In this document: positions 23,164 to 35,548 of the stretch, one piece after another | Layout of the letters: each line of letters opens with the position of its first letter | Numbering within the stretch: position 1 is the first letter of the stretch | Assembly: GCF_014641655.1 (NCBI RefSeq) | Contig: NZ_BMID01000001.1 | Span: forward strand, 372,001-436,000 | DNA from: Pseudoblastomonas marina | Lineage (GTDB): Bacteria; Pseudomonadota; Alphaproteobacteria; Sphingomonadales; Sphingomonadaceae | Reading direction: 5' to 3' | DNA length: 64,000 bases | Notes under the pieces: model-generated | What the model was told of the DNA's origin: nothing | What the model saw: only the letters and a program-made list of their open reading frames with translations | Database searches by the model: none | Position numbers and translations under genes: made by a program

Positions 23164-25692
23164 CTAGAGATCGGGCAGTCGCTGTTCGGCGAAGCCCCAT
23201 CCGGCCAGCGCCTTGCTTTCGGCGCGCTCCACGAGGCGTTTCGCATCGTCGATCGAAAACGGGTGCGCATTGTCGATCGATTTCAGCTCGTTCCAATCGA
23301 TCGGAACCGCCACCGGCGCGCCGCTCCGCGCGCGTGCGGAGTAGGGCAGCACGGCGGTGCTGCCACGCTGGTTGCGCAGCCAGTCGATGAAGATCTTCCC
23401 CTTGCGCTTGGCCTTGCTCATCGTGGCGGTGAAGCGGTCGGGCTCGGCGATCGCGAGCGCCTCGGCGAAGCGCCGCGAAAAGTCCTTGTGCGCGTCCCAC
23501 GTATGGCCGGTCCTCAGCGGCACCACCACGTGCACGCCCTTGCCGCCCGAGAGCATGGCGAAACTGACCAGGCCGAGATCGGACAGCCGCGCCCTGATGT
23601 CGCGCGCCGCGTGCCTGACATCGGCGAAATCGAGACCCTCGTCGGGATCGAGATCGAACACCATCCGGTCGGGCGCTTCGACGTCGTCGCTGCGCGAACC
23701 CCAGCCGTGGAACTCGATCGTCCCCATCTGCACGCATTGCAGGATACCGCGCGCATCCTCGACATAGAGGTAGTCCTCGGTCCCGCCGTCCTTCTCGCGG
23801 ATCGGGACGTGGTGGACGTGGTCGCCAAAGGCCCCGCTATCGTGCTTCTGGAAGAAGCATTTCTTTGCGCGCCCCTGCGGGCAGCGAACAAGGCTGACCG
23901 GCCGGTGGCCGGCAAACGGCAGCATGATCGGTGCAACCGCGGCATAATAATCGGCGAGCTGCCCCTTGGTCTGCCCGCTATCGGGAAAGATGATCCGCTC
24001 GCGGCTGGAGATCTTCACCACCTCTTCGGGTGCGGGCGTCGGCGCTGCGCGTTCGGGCGTCACCTTTTTAGCGGGCTTGTCCGAACGCAGGCCGAGATAG
24101 CTGCCGTGGCGGATGTTCCCGTCGGCGGTGAATTCGGAAAAGGCCACTTCGACGACGAGTTTCGGAGTGAGCCACGTGACACCGCGGGCGCTTGCCGAGT
24201 CGGTCTCGACCGGCGGCGTCTTGCGCTCCAGCCGCTTCATCTTCGCCGCCAGCTCGTCGAGTTCGTCGGTGGTGAACCCTGTGCCGACATTCCCCTTGTA
24301 GACCAGCTCGTCGCCCTCGTATTGCGCCATCAGCAGCGAGGCGAAGGGGCGGCCGCGGGCCGAACTCTTCTTCCACCCGACGATGACGAATTCCTGCCTC
24401 CGGGTGCATTTGACCTTCACCCACGCCTTGCTGCGCGCGTGGCGATAGGGGGCATCGATCTTCTTGGCGATGATCCCTTCCTGCCCGGCCCCGCACATCG
24501 AAGCGTAGAGTTGCTCGCCCGCGCCGATGACGTGATCGGCGATATGGATCGGGGGCTCGGCGGTGGAGAGCAGCGCTTCGAGCCGCTCCTTGCGCTCGAT
24601 ATTGGGAAGCTTCGCCAGATCCTCCCCGTCGAGAGAAAGCAAGTCGAAAGCATGGAAGGCGAGCGCATCCTGCTTCGACTGGCTCCCGTGCCCGCGCTTG
24701 AGGACCTGCTGCAGCGTCGAGAAATCGGGATTGCCCCTGGGGTCATAGGCGACGATTTCGCCATCGATCAGGCAGGCCGGCAGGTCGAGCGCGGCGATCG
24801 CTTCGACCAGCGGGCCGAACTTGTCGGTCCAGTCCTTGCCGCTGCGGGTGAAGACCCGCACCTCGTCACACCTGGCGGCGACCAATGCGCGATAGCCGTC
24901 GAACTTTATCTCGTGCATCCACCCGTTCCCGGCGGGAACCTCGTCGACCAGGGTGGCGAGCTGGGGCTGGGCGAACTTGGGAAGCGGGGCAGGCTTTCGC
25001 TTGCTGCGTGGCTTGGCATTGCGGGCATTGCGGGAGGAGGCCTTTTCCATTTGTGCGAGGAAGGCTTCATCCTTCTTGCCGGCGAGCAGGTATTCCCCCT
25101 TCTTGTCGGCCGCGATCTCGGCCATCGAGCGACCGGTGAGCACGCTGGTCAGCTCGCGCTCGACCAGTCCATCGCCCGCCTCGGCATGCCCGTCCTGCAA
25201 TTTCCTGAGCAGCCAGTTTTCGCGCTTTTCACCGGGCTTCTTTTTCAGCCGGATAAGCAGCCAATCGCCCCGCATCCGCTCGCCTTCGAGGCGGAAGTGG
25301 AGGTGGCCCTTTTCGAGGTCCTGCGCGCTTTTGCCTTCGACCGGGGCCCAGCTGCCACGATCCCACAGCATCACCGTGCCGCCGCCATATTCGCCCTTGG
25401 GAATCGTGCCCTCGAACTCGGCATAGGACATCGGATGGTCTTCGGTGCGGACCGCCAGCCGCTTGATGTCGGGATCGGGCGAGGGACCCTTGGTGACCGC
25501 CCAGCTCTTGAGTACGCCGTCCACTTCTAGCCGCAGGTCCCAGTGGAGCCTGGTGGCGTCGTGCTTCTGCACGATGAAGAGGTTGCCGTTCGTGCTGCTT
25601 TGCGCCTTGCCCGAGGGCTCGGGCGTCCGATTGAAGTCGCGTTTCGCATTGTAGGTCGCCAGCGGATCGGCCGGCTTGCGCCCGCTCGCCAT
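23164..25692 (-). CDS. ligD: DNA ligase D (multifunctional NHEJ ligase)
   Basis: 842 residues from the ATG at 25692 (MASGRKPADPLATYNAKRDF). Three domains lie in the order phosphoesterase (about 35-185, with FIVQKHDATRLHWDLRLE), ATP-dependent ligase (about 230-530, catalytic Lys in HEIKFDGYRAL) and archaeo-eukaryotic-primase-type polymerase (about 560-840, with VFDLDPDEGLDF supplying the metal-binding Asp pair and SGGKGVHVVVPL). LigD resects, fills and seals double-strand breaks held by Ku. The gene starts 1 bp after the stop of ku on the same strand, the usual NHEJ operon. Length and domain order match the standard large LigD. Confidence 0.96.
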   Translation of the reverse strand: MASGRKPADPLATYNAKRDFNRTPEPSGKAQSSTNGNLFIVQKHDATRLHWDLRLEVDGVLKSWAVTKGPSPDPDIKRLAVRTEDHPMSYAEFEGTIPKGEYGGGTVMLWDRGSWAPVEGKSAQDLEKGHLHFRLEGERMRGDWLLIRLKKKPGEKRENWLLRKLQDGHAEAGDGLVERELTSVLTGRSMAEIAADKKGEYLLAGKKDEAFLAQMEKASSRNARNAKPRSKRKPAPLPKFAQPQLATLVDEVPAGNGWMHEIKFDGYRALVAARCDEVRVFTRSGKDWTDKFGPLVEAIAALDLPACLIDGEIVAYDPRGNPDFSTLQQVLKRGHGSQSKQDALAFHAFDLLSLDGEDLAKLPNIERKERLEALLSTAEPPIHIADHVIGAGEQLYASMCGAGQEGIIAKKIDAPYRHARSKAWVKVKCTRRQEFVIVGWKKSSARGRPFASLLMAQYEGDELVYKGNVGTGFTTDELDELAAKMKRLERKTPPVETDSASARGVTWLTPKLVVEVAFSEFTADGNIRHGSYLGLRSDKPAKKVTPERAAPTPAPEEVVKISSRERIIFPDSGQTKGQLADYYAAVAPIMLPFAGHRPVSLVRCPQGRAKKCFFQKHDSGAFGDHVHHVPIREKDGGTEDYLYVEDARGILQCVQMGTIEFHGWGSRSDDVEAPDRMVFDLDPDEGLDFADVRHAARDIRARLSDLGLVSFAMLSGGKGVHVVVPLRTGHTWDAHKDFSRRFAEALAIAEPDRFTATMSKAKRKGKIFIDWLRNQRGSTAVLPYSARARSGAPVAVPIDWNELKSIDNAHPFSIDDAKRLVERAESKALAGWGFAEQRLPDL

Positions 25693-25693
25693 G

Positions 25694-26533
25694 TCAGGCG
25701 CTCTTCTTGCTCTTCGATCCGGACTTTGCGGCGCCGGACTTCTTCTCACCGACCGATTTCTTGAGCGCCGCCATCAGGTCGATCACGTTGCCGCCTTCGC
25801 TGCCACCCGGCTCGTCGACGTCCTCGATGATCGCCTTCTTGCTCTTGGACTTCGCCTTCTTGTCGATCAGCTTGCGCAGCGCCTCGACATAGCGATCCTC
25901 GAATTCGCTCGCGTCGAAGGGCGCGCTCCTCTCCTCGATCAGCTTGGTTGCGAGGTCGAGCAGTTCCTTCTTCGGCTTGGACTCGTCGATCTCGGAGAAG
26001 AACCCCTGCGCCTTGCGCACCTCGTCGGCATAGCGCAGCGTTTCGAGCAACAGTCCCTTGCCGCACGGCTTGATTGCGACCAGCTTCTCGCTGCCGCGCA
26101 CCGAAAGCTGGCCGAGCGCGACCTTCTTGGACTTGCGCAACGCCTCGCGCAGCACGACGAAGGCTTCCTCGGCGAGATCGTCCTTCGGTGCGACGTAATA
26201 GGGCTTCTCGAAATAGAGCGGATCGATCTCGCAGGCGTCGACGAACTGGACCAGTTCGAGCGTCTTGCGGCTCTCGATCTTGACCGCCTCGATCTCTTCG
26301 TCCTCGAGCAGCACGTATTCGCCCTTGGAGATCTCATAACCCTTGATGATCTCGTCGCGATCGACCGGACCTATGCCGGGAGCGGTCTTTTCGTACTTGA
26401 TGCGCTTTCCGCTCGGCTCGTGGATCTGGTTGAACCTGATCTTCGCGCCCGACTTGCTCGCCGAATAGATCTCCACCGGAATCGAAACCAACGCGAGTCT
26501 GATTTGCCCCTGCCAGTAAGCGCGTGCCGCCAT
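25694..26533 (-). CDS. ku: Ku protein, NHEJ DNA-end binding
   Basis: 279 residues from the ATG at 26533 (MAARAYWQGQIRLALVSIPV), preceded by GGAGG; a longer frame exists but lacks a ribosome site. The bacterial Ku core is clear: MAARAYWKG-type opening, INQIHEPSGKRIKYEKTAPG-like segment and the long beta-barrel/bridge region. The C-terminus is Lys/Ser-rich (KKSVGEKKSG...), as in many bacterial Ku proteins, where it helps DNA binding. Ku dimers ring broken DNA ends and recruit LigD, encoded immediately downstream. Confidence 0.96.
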   Translation of the reverse strand: MAARAYWQGQIRLALVSIPVEIYSASKSGAKIRFNQIHEPSGKRIKYEKTAPGIGPVDRDEIIKGYEISKGEYVLLEDEEIEAVKIESRKTLELVQFVDACEIDPLYFEKPYYVAPKDDLAEEAFVVLREALRKSKKVALGQLSVRGSEKLVAIKPCGKGLLLETLRYADEVRKAQGFFSEIDESKPKKELLDLATKLIEERSAPFDASEFEDRYVEALRKLIDKKAKSKSKKAIIEDVDEPGGSEGGNVIDLMAALKKSVGEKKSGAAKSGSKSKKSA

Positions 26534-26664
26534 TGCTTGCCTCCGTTTCCTGAAGAACAGCGCTTGGCCCGTGAAATGGTTTCGCTCGCCCCGGGCAGGC
26601 CAAACCCGCATGCCGAAGTCATCGCGCCTGCTCCGGTTTCCGGCTGCCACCGATGCCGATCAGG

Positions 26665-29600
26665 TCACGGCGCCGCGTTGCCGTTGGCCAGCAGGTGCGC
26701 GGTGCTGTCGAGAATCGCGTCGGCGCTGGCCGGCTTCGGGACCACCAGGTCGTCGTCGAACTGGGGCGGCAATTCGGTGCGCGAACCATAGCCGGTAACG
26801 AACACGATCGGGATACCGATCTCTTTCAGCTTTTCCGCCAGCGGTATCACGGTCGTCCCTTCGGCGAGCGCGAAGTCGAGGACCGCGATGTCGGCGTTTG
26901 CGTAATCCGATCCGAGCGCGTCCTCCAGCTTGAGAAACGGGCCGATTATCTCAGCGCCGACCGATGCGAGGACGTCGGCATGCTGTTCGGCGATCAGCCA
27001 TTCGTCGTCGAGGACGAGCACCTTCTTGTCCTTGAGGCAAGCGTGCGAGGCGTGGTCGGCAATCACCTGCTTTTGCGGTTCGGCTTCGGCCACCGGCAGC
27101 AATCGCGTCATCGGCATGTCGAGGACTACCTCGATACCCTTCTGTTTCCATTCGATCGAGACGTGCGCGCCAAGCTGCTGGTGCGCCATCCGGTCGAGCA
27201 CCGTGGTGCCGAAGCCTTGCCTCTCCGGCTTGGTGACCTCGGGGCCGCCACTTTCCTTCCAGCGCAGTTCCAGCCGATCGCCCTCGATCTGCTTCCAGCG
27301 CACCTCGACCTTGCCGCGCGAGCGCGAGAGCGCACCGTATTTGAGCGCGTTGGTGGTCAGTTCGTGGAAGATCATCGAGAGCGATTGCGCGGCGCTCGGC
27401 GAGACGGTGATCTTCGGTCCCGACAATTCGACCTGGCCATCGGCGGCCTGGCCGACGACCTCGTCCTGCAACAGCGATCGCAAGTGTGTCCCCGACCAGC
27501 GCGCCTGCGCCAGCAGGCTGTGCGTGCGCGCCATCGCGTCGAGCCGGGCCGAGAAATCCTCGAGGAATTCCTCGACGCTGTCGGTCGTCTTCGACGTGAT
27601 GCGGGTGATCGACAGGATGACCGCGAGCAGGTTCTTCACGCGATGGTCGAGCTCGCGCATCATGAACTCGTTCTGCTCCTCGTGCTGCTTGCGCTGCGTG
27701 ATGTCGCTGTTGATGCCCAGCACGATCTGGCGATCGCCCTGGGTCACGCGTTCGCCCTTGCCGAACAGCCAGATCATCTCGCCATCGGGGCGGAAGAAGC
27801 GGAACTGCTCCTCGAACGGCTTGCCCGTCTCGACCGTCTTGCGCATCGCCTGTTCCACCCGCTCGCGGTCTTCCGGAGCGATGTGATCGTAGAAGGTCTC
27901 GGCGGCGGGACGCGACTTGGCGTTGACCATTCCCGTGATCTTGCGGAGGCGCTGGTCCCAGGTGACCTCGTCGGTGGCGGTGTCGACGGTCCACACCCCC
28001 ATGTTCGCGACGCTGATCGCAAGCGAGAGGACCAGCCGTTCGCGGGCGAGGAATTCCTCGCGCGTGGACTGCATCACTGCCAGGGCGATGATGTTGGATG
28101 CGGCCTCGAGGATGGAGAGATCCTCGTGGCTGAACACCCCGGCCTTGCGATCGTGCAGGCCGATCACGCCCCACGGTTTCTGCCCGACCGTGACGACGGT
28201 GCTGATTCCCGATCTCACCGAATGGTCCTTCAGCAGCGGGGGGCCTTCGAAGCGTTTCTCCTCTTCGAGGTCGGCGACGAGCACCGCACCTTCTTCGAGC
28301 ATCGTATAGCCGGCCTGGCTGTGCCGCCCGGCCGTGACTTCGGACTTTCCGATCGTGCCGGGATTCCAGCCCGCACCGGCGACCAGGTTGAATGCCTTTC
28401 CATCGTCGGAAAGCTTGAGAACCTTGCTGAAATCGCAGTCGAGCGCTTCGCGCAGCGAGGCACAGGCCTCGTCGAGGAAATCGTCGATTTCGCGGATCGA
28501 CAGCGCGGATTGGCCGAGCTTCGCGATAATGCGCGCCTGCCGCTCGCGCGAGGCGAGCAATCGTGCGGTGCGGGCCTGATCGGTAATATCGGTGAAGGTC
28601 GCGACGACGCCGCCGATCCGTTCCTCGGACGTGCGATAGGGCTGCAACCGGCGCAGGTATGTGCGGCCCTCGTCGTCCGAGATCTCGCATTCGATCGGCT
28701 GGAGGTCTTCGAGGACCTTGCGTGCGTCTTCCTCGAAGGCGGGGTCGTCGATCTTGCGCGCCAGGTCGCCGAACGGACGCCCGATATCGGTGTCGCGGAG
28801 TTCGATCAGGCCGCGCATGGTCGGGGTGAAGCTCGAGATGTGGAAATCGTTGTCGAGAAAGATGACCGGCAGTCGGGTGGACGACAGCAGGTTGCGCAGG
28901 TCGTCGGTCGCCTTCTCGACCTCCTCGATCTTGTCCTCGAGCTGGTGGTTGACGGTGACCAGTTCCTCGTTGAGCGATTGCAGCTCCTCGCGACTGGTCT
29001 CTAGTTCCTCGTTGGCCGATTGCAGCTCTTCGTTGGAGGCCATCGCCTCCTCGTTGCTGGCCTTCAATTCCTCGTTCGAAGTTTCGAGTTCCTCGACCGT
29101 GGTCTGCAGGTCCTCGCGCACGATTTCGAGTTCGTGCTCGAGATGGCGGACCTGCTCGTTGCCGGTTTCGGCTGCGCTCGCATCGTCGGAAACGGACGAG
29201 TGCGGATCCCCGACCTCGACGAAGGTGACGAAAAAGCGAGCCTCGTCCGCGCTCTCGCTCTGTCCCAGCTCGACGCAATCGACCCGCACCGTCTGGTCGC
29301 GATCGGCGAACCGAACCGCCACGGTGCGGCCGTCGGGCTTTTCTCCCATTGCGACCCGGCGCACGGTATCGCGCACCCGCGCACGCAGCGTGGCGGGTAG
29401 CAGTTCGTAGACATTGTGGGTGGGCGGACCGTCGGGAGTCTCGACGAAGCGCCGGACGGGGCCGGAATAATGCACGATCGTGCCATCGGGTTCGATCACG
29501 ACCCCGGCCGGAGCGTAGCGATCGAGCAATGACAGGCGGACCTGCTCGTGGAGCTCGTTGGTCCGGCCGCGCTGGGCCTTGGCGAGGAATTGCGAGATCC

Positions 29601-31047
29601 GACCGGGAGTGGTGCTGCCACGCTGCCTCGCTGTAAAGCGCGCCTCGGCCCGGCCAGGGCGTCGCCGGTAGATATGTGCCTTTTTCGAGATCGACTTGAA
29701 CTTGCGCGATTGGGTCGAGACCGTTTCCGAGGTGCCCAGCAGCAGGAAGCCTTCCTCGCGCAAGGCGAAATGGAACGTGTCCATCAATTGCCGCTGGTGC
29801 GCCGCATCGAGGTAGATCAGCAGGTTGCGACACGAGACCAGGTCCAGCCGCGAGAAGGGCGGGTCGTGGAGGATGTCCTGGTGCGCGAACACGACCCGTT
29901 CGCGCAGGCGTTTGTGCACGCGAAAGTGATTGTCCTCCCGGCGGAAGAATTGCCGGAGCCGTTCTTCCGAGACATCGGCGGAGATGCTGTTCGGATACAG
30001 ACCCTCGCGACCTTGCGAGATCGCGTCGACGTCGAGATCGCTGGCGAAGATCTGCCAGTCGCACGGATGCTCCTGCTGCGCGCAATGTTCCTCGAACAGG
30101 ATCGCCAGCGTATAGGCTTCCTCCCCGCTCGAACAGCCGGGCACCCAGATGCGCAGCGGTCCGGTCCCGGCCGCTTCGACCAGCGGGGTGATCACCTTGG
30201 CGACCACTTCGTCCCACACCGTATCGTCGCGAAAGAACGAGGTGACGTTGATCAGCATATCGTCCGCGAGCTGGCGCAATTCATTCGGGTCCGAGCGCAG
30301 GTGCTCGAGATATTCGGACGGCTTCTCGAACCTGAGCAGCTTGAGCCGGCGACGGATCCTGCGGCCGATCGTTCCCGGTTTGTAGGCGGAGAAATCGAGC
30401 CCGAGCCGGGCCTTGATCAGCGCGATAACGCTGTTGAGGTCGGCCTGGCCGAATTCCTGCTGGTCGCCATTGTCCATGCGCTTGGCATGCTCGGCGATCG
30501 ACGCGCAGATTTCCCCGATCGTACCGATCTTGTCGGCATTGCCCGAATCGATCGCCGCCTGCGGCATCCCGTCATACAGCGCGGTTTCGGGCGACTGGAC
30601 GAAGCTCAACCCGCCCGCCCCCTTGATCGCGCGCAGGCCAAGCGTGCCGTCGCTTCCCGTTCCGGAGAGGATCACGCCGATCGATTGCGGGCCTGCGGCT
30701 TCCGCCAGCGAGCGCATGAAATAGTCGATCGGCATGCGCGAACCGCGCGGTTCGAGCGGGGTTTGGACGAACAGGCCGTGATCGACGATGCTCAGATATC
30801 TGTCGGGTGGCAGGACGTAGATATGCCCCGGCTCAAGGGCGAGATCTTCCTCGGCCTGGATGCAGGGAAGCTTCGAATCGCGCCCGAGTATGCTGACGAG
30901 CTGGCTTTCGTGGTCGGGCGCGAGATGCTGCAGGATGACGTAGGTCGCGCGCGAATCCGTCGGGATGCACTCGACGAGTGCCTTGAGCGCCTCGATCCCC
31001 CCGGCCGAGGCGCCAACTGCGACAATCGGATAGTCGAACTTGGACAT
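26665..31047 (-). CDS. CheB/CheR/PAS/GAF/HWE histidine kinase-receiver fusion
   Basis: 1460 residues. In order: CheB methylesterase (1-190, with GASAGG Ser, LQHLAPDH His and [10 protein letters not shown] Asp); CheR methyltransferase (about 210-465, with [15 protein letters not shown] and [11 protein letters not shown]); a PAS-like region; a long Glu-rich coiled coil (about 640-720, repeating SNEEL); PAS (about 725-840); GAF (about 860-1000); PAS (about 1010-1140); an HWE-type kinase ([14 protein letters not shown] with the phospho-His, and [11 protein letters not shown] carrying the W-x-E); HATPase; and a C-terminal receiver (about 1340-1455, LVLDDEW and VLDFAL). Such fusions are sensor kinases, not adaptation enzymes of a chemotaxis cluster; no other che gene is nearby. 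Confidence 0.93.
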   Translation of the reverse strand: MSKFDYPIVAVGASAGGIEALKALVECIPTDSRATYVILQHLAPDHESQLVSILGRDSKLPCIQAEEDLALEPGHIYVLPPDRYLSIVDHGLFVQTPLEPRGSRMPIDYFMRSLAEAAGPQSIGVILSGTGSDGTLGLRAIKGAGGLSFVQSPETALYDGMPQAAIDSGNADKIGTIGEICASIAEHAKRMDNGDQQEFGQADLNSVIALIKARLGLDFSAYKPGTIGRRIRRRLKLLRFEKPSEYLEHLRSDPNELRQLADDMLINVTSFFRDDTVWDEVVAKVITPLVEAAGTGPLRIWVPGCSSGEEAYTLAILFEEHCAQQEHPCDWQIFASDLDVDAISQGREGLYPNSISADVSEERLRQFFRREDNHFRVHKRLRERVVFAHQDILHDPPFSRLDLVSCRNLLIYLDAAHQRQLMDTFHFALREEGFLLLGTSETVSTQSRKFKSISKKAHIYRRRPGRAEARFTARQRGSTTPGRISQFLAKAQRGRTNELHEQVRLSLLDRYAPAGVVIEPDGTIVHYSGPVRRFVETPDGPPTHNVYELLPATLRARVRDTVRRVAMGEKPDGRTVAVRFADRDQTVRVDCVELGQSESADEARFFVTFVEVGDPHSSVSDDASAAETGNEQVRHLEHELEIVREDLQTTVEELETSNEELKASNEEAMASNEELQSANEELETSREELQSLNEELVTVNHQLEDKIEEVEKATDDLRNLLSSTRLPVIFLDNDFHISSFTPTMRGLIELRDTDIGRPFGDLARKIDDPAFEEDARKVLEDLQPIECEISDDEGRTYLRRLQPYRTSEERIGGVVATFTDITDQARTARLLASRERQARIIAKLGQSALSIREIDDFLDEACASLREALDCDFSKVLKLSDDGKAFNLVAGAGWNPGTIGKSEVTAGRHSQAGYTMLEEGAVLVADLEEEKRFEGPPLLKDHSVRSGISTVVTVGQKPWGVIGLHDRKAGVFSHEDLSILEAASNIIALAVMQSTREEFLARERLVLSLAISVANMGVWTVDTATDEVTWDQRLRKITGMVNAKSRPAAETFYDHIAPEDRERVEQAMRKTVETGKPFEEQFRFFRPDGEMIWLFGKGERVTQGDRQIVLGINSDITQRKQHEEQNEFMMRELDHRVKNLLAVILSITRITSKTTDSVEEFLEDFSARLDAMARTHSLLAQARWSGTHLRSLLQDEVVGQAADGQVELSGPKITVSPSAAQSLSMIFHELTTNALKYGALSRSRGKVEVRWKQIEGDRLELRWKESGGPEVTKPERQGFGTTVLDRMAHQQLGAHVSIEWKQKGIEVVLDMPMTRLLPVAEAEPQKQVIADHASHACLKDKKVLVLDDEWLIAEQHADVLASVGAEIIGPFLKLEDALGSDYANADIAVLDFALAEGTTVIPLAEKLKEIGIPIVFVTGYGSRTELPPQFDDDLVVPKPASADAILDSTAHLLANGNAAP

Positions 31048-31134
31048 CGATTGCTCACCCTACCCCATGGCAGCGATGGTAGACGCAATACCGGTGATAA
31101 GCCACTGCCGAACGCCTAACAAATGTTGGGGAGC

Positions 31135-31911
31135 TTACGGGGATCTGCGAGCCTGGAAAAAGCGACGATAGGCGAGGTCGCGCTCAATCCGCCGGCGATC
31201 GGTGAACCGCACCGAATTGCCGTCGCGTACGATGATGCCGGTATCGACCAGCTTCTTGAACACGCGGCTCACATGCACCGCTGTCAGGCCGAGCATGTCG
31301 GCGAGTTCCGCTTGTGCGAAAGGCGTATGAATCCAATCCGGCGCCTTGCCGACCGTGCGCAATTCGTCGGCGAAGTCGAGCAACAGCAGAAGCGTTCGCT
31401 CCATCGCCGGAAGCGAGATGAAGGCACGGATCCGTTGCGTCGTCCGCATCGCGCGCGCCAGTTCGTGGCGCTTGATCGTGCTCGCCAGGCTCGCATCCTC
31501 GTTCAGCTTCTCGTCTAGCAGGCCGGGTTCGAGCAACGTCACGCTCGCGCCGCCCTTGAAAAGGATGTCGTCCTGCTCTTCGAACCGGGACAGCCGCGAC
31601 CAGTTGCAAATCGCGCCGGGACCGAAGAAATCGGCGATGTGACGTCGCCCGTCATGCATGATCGCGAACTTGTACGCCCATCCGCTTTCGATCACGACGA
31701 TGCTGGCCAGATCGCCGCGCTCGGCCCAGGCCGGGGTGTCGCGATCATAGCCACGCCGGCCCCTGACGAGCGAGCGGAGCGTGTCACCGGATTCGACCGC
31801 GGAAAACTTGCCGAGGCGGCTTACCAGCGAAGCGAGCGGAACTGTCTCCGGTGCCGCCACGGCCTCCGGATGCAGTGCTGCCCCATTCTTCCCAGCCTTG
31901 GCATGCCCCAT
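31135..31911 (-). CDS. Crp/Fnr-family transcriptional regulator
   Basis: 258 residues. The N-terminal half is a cyclic-nucleotide-binding-like beta-barrel (IVVIESGWAYKFAIMHDGRR, then HIADFFGPGAICNW). A long dimer helix follows, and a C-terminal winged helix with TPFAQAELADMLGLTAVHVS, then RVFKKLVDTGIIV. It lacks the four-Cys cluster of Fnr, so it is not an iron-sulphur oxygen sensor of that kind. The gene diverges from the flavin reductase gene across a region holding two TTCATGAA palindromes. Target genes and ligand are unknown. Confidence 0.9.
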   Translation of the reverse strand: MGHAKAGKNGAALHPEAVAAPETVPLASLVSRLGKFSAVESGDTLRSLVRGRRGYDRDTPAWAERGDLASIVVIESGWAYKFAIMHDGRRHIADFFGPGAICNWSRLSRFEEQDDILFKGGASVTLLEPGLLDEKLNEDASLASTIKRHELARAMRTTQRIRAFISLPAMERTLLLLLDFADELRTVGKAPDWIHTPFAQAELADMLGLTAVHVSRVFKKLVDTGIIVRDGNSVRFTDRRRIERDLAYRRFFQARRSP

Positions 31912-32259
31912 GTGAAGTTAACGCTCCCAATACCGGCAGGTTCCAAACTAACACTGGTATTTCATGAACTTGGTCGCCGCTATGCACGTTCATGAAAAAT
32001 ATCGGCTTCGGTGCGATTCGACACCCGCTTGACCGATGTTATCGACAGCGCCGGGGCACGCGCCCAGCCTTTCGCACGCGGGTGGCACGGGCCGTTCCCG
32101 CCCGGACCGCGCCCGAAACCGAATCCCTCCCCTTCGGGCCACCCGCAATCGCCCGGCGGTTTCGCCCCCACCTCGCCGACACCTCGCCCGTGCGCCGCGC
32201 GCGAGACGAGCCATCGAGGCGTATTGCCCTTCCCGGCTCTGGCCCCTAGCGAGGCGGAA
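31912..32259. promoter_or_regulatory. Divergent intergenic region, crp-like gene to flavin reductase
   Basis: This 348-bp gap separates the two divergent genes. It contains two TTCATGAA octamers within TTTCATGAAC (31960-31969) and GTTCATGAAA (31988-31997). The two 10-mers are exact reverse complements of each other, with centres 28 bp apart. The rest, from about 32010 to 32250, is Pro-codon-like GC-rich sequence that stays open in the flavin reductase frame but has no family similarity I can see. Confidence 0.5.
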
Positions 32260-32874
32260 GTGCTCGACAAATCCGCCTTTCGCAATGCGCTGGGAAGCTT
32301 CGTGACCGGGGTCACCATCGTGACTGCGCGCGATCCCAGGGGAGAGCCGGTGGGGCTCACCGCCAACAGCTTCAACTCGGTCTCGCTCGACCCGCCGATG
32401 GTGTTGTGGAGCCTCGCACTGTCGTCGCATTCGCTGCCCGCCTTCCGCGACGCGACCGCCTGGGCGGTGCATATCCTCGCCGCCGACCAGCAGGATATGT
32501 CGGATCGCTTTGCCCGGTCGGGTGCCGACAAGTTCGGCGGCCTCTCCGTCTCGGACGGGCCCGAAGGGGCGCCGCTGATCGCCGGCTGCGCGGCGCGTTT
32601 CGGCTGTCGCGCGCGCTACGAATACGAGGGCGGCGACCATGCGATCTTTCTCGGCGAGGTGGTCGATTTCGCCCGCAGCGCGGCCGAGCCGCTGGTCTAT
32701 CATTCGGGGCGCTATGGCAGGCTGATGCCCAAGGATGGAGGCGGGATCGATCCGCAGGACCACGCCGCGCTGGTGACCGCCGGACTGGTCGAGGAAGGCC
32801 CCGACGGCTGGCGGTTGACCGAGACGGGCGAGGCGCAGCGCGCGCTGCTCGACAGGATCGCCCAAGCCGACTGA
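32260..32874 (+). CDS. Flavin reductase family protein
   Basis: 204 residues from a GTG at 32260 (VLDKSAFRNALGSFVTGVTI), with GAGG at 5 bp. The frame stays open to an ATG at 32011, but that extension is Pro-rich and unlike the family, so I prefer the short form. The flavin-binding split-barrel is typical: FRNALGSFVTGVTIVTA, LTANSFNSVSLDPPMVLWSL, then FLGEVVDF and LVYHSGRYGRL. These enzymes reduce FMN or FAD with NAD(P)H for partner monooxygenases. No partner oxygenase adjoins; acs follows 60 bp downstream. A short C-terminal helical tail (about 160-204) is unusual. Confidence 0.85.
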   Translation: MLDKSAFRNALGSFVTGVTIVTARDPRGEPVGLTANSFNSVSLDPPMVLWSLALSSHSLPAFRDATAWAVHILAADQQDMSDRFARSGADKFGGLSVSDGPEGAPLIAGCAARFGCRARYEYEGGDHAIFLGEVVDFARSAAEPLVYHSGRYGRLMPKDGGGIDPQDHAALVTAGLVEEGPDGWRLTETGEAQRALLDRIAQAD

Positions 32875-32934
32875 ACCGGCTTGCACGCGCTTCGCCGCTC
32901 GCCCATCGTTGCGGGAGAGAGGAGATCCAAGCGC

Positions 32935-34836
<1,902 letters not shown>

Positions 34837-35526
34837 CTAGACCGCCTCGATCGCGTAGCCGGCCGAGCGCACGGTGCGCACCGGATCGGGCTCGCCTTCG
34901 ATCTCGATCGCCTGGCGCAGGCGCCGAATATGGACGTCGACCGTGCGCTCCTCGATCTCGCTGGCGGTGCCCCAAACGGCATCGAGCAATTGTCCGCGGC
35001 TGAAGACCCGGCCCGGACTTTCCATCAGGTGCCGCAGCAGGCGGAACTCGGTCGGGCCGAGCTTCAACTGTTCGCCCTTGCGCGTCACGCGGTGCTGGAC
35101 GGGATCGAGCTCGATCCCGCCGACGGTCAAGCTCTCGCCCGCAAGGGCGGGGCGGATACGGCGCAGGACGGCATTGGCGCGCGCCACCAGTTCACGCGGG
35201 CTGAACGGCTTCGACATGTAATCGTCGGCCCCAGTGTCGAGACCGCGGATCTTGTCATCCTCGGCGCCGCGTGCTGTGAGCATGATGATCGGCACCTGCG
35301 CGGTGCCGCTGTCGCGGCGCAACCGGCGGCAGACCTCGATCCCGCTGGTGCCTTCGATCATCCAGTCGAGCACGACGAGATCGGGCACTTCCTCGCGCGC
35401 CAGCAGCAGCGCCTCGTCGCCGTCGGAGGTCGCCTGCACCCGGTATCCGGCAGTCTCGAACCGGTAGGCCAGCATCTCGGCGAGCGAGGGATCGTCTTCG
35501 ACGAGGAGGAGGTAGGGTTGGGCCAT
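34837..35526 (-). CDS. phoB: PhoB-type phosphate response regulator
   Basis: 229 residues. The receiver is canonical: acidic pair in LLLVEDD, phospho-acceptor Asp in VVLDWMIEG (about D54), Thr in MLTARG, Lys in SKPFSP. The OmpR-type winged helix (about 130-226) has LKLGPTEFRLLRHLMESPGR and RTVDVHIRRLRQAIE. It activates Pho-box promoters when phosphate is scarce. It is last in the minus-strand order pstS-pstC-pstA-pstB-phoU-phoB, 22 bp after phoU. Its cognate sensor phoR lies 12 kb away at about 48 kb. Confidence 0.95.
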   Translation of the reverse strand: MAQPYLLLVEDDPSLAEMLAYRFETAGYRVQATSDGDEALLLAREEVPDLVVLDWMIEGTSGIEVCRRLRRDSGTAQVPIIMLTARGAEDDKIRGLDTGADDYMSKPFSPRELVARANAVLRRIRPALAGESLTVGGIELDPVQHRVTRKGEQLKLGPTEFRLLRHLMESPGRVFSRGQLLDAVWGTASEIEERTVDVHIRRLRQAIEIEGEPDPVRTVRSAGYAIEAV

Positions 35527-35548
35527 TGCTCGTTACCCCCGTCGGCGG

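Noticed and set aside
23263-25530. A 755-codon open frame on the plus strand opposite ligD
   Set aside because: Its product is repetitive and Arg/Asp/Gly-rich, with no family signature, while the opposite strand encodes a full LigD. It is a GC-skew shadow, like the long antisense frames over the CheB/CheR gene and over 2-3 kb.
31135-31911. Fnr-type oxygen sensor
   Set aside because: The N-terminal four-Cys iron-sulphur cluster ligands are missing; only the fold is Crp/Fnr-like.
32011-32259. An 83-residue N-terminal extension of the flavin reductase
   Set aside because: Pro-rich and family-unlike; a GTG at 32260 with GAGG starts exactly at the conserved domain. I keep it as an alternative only.
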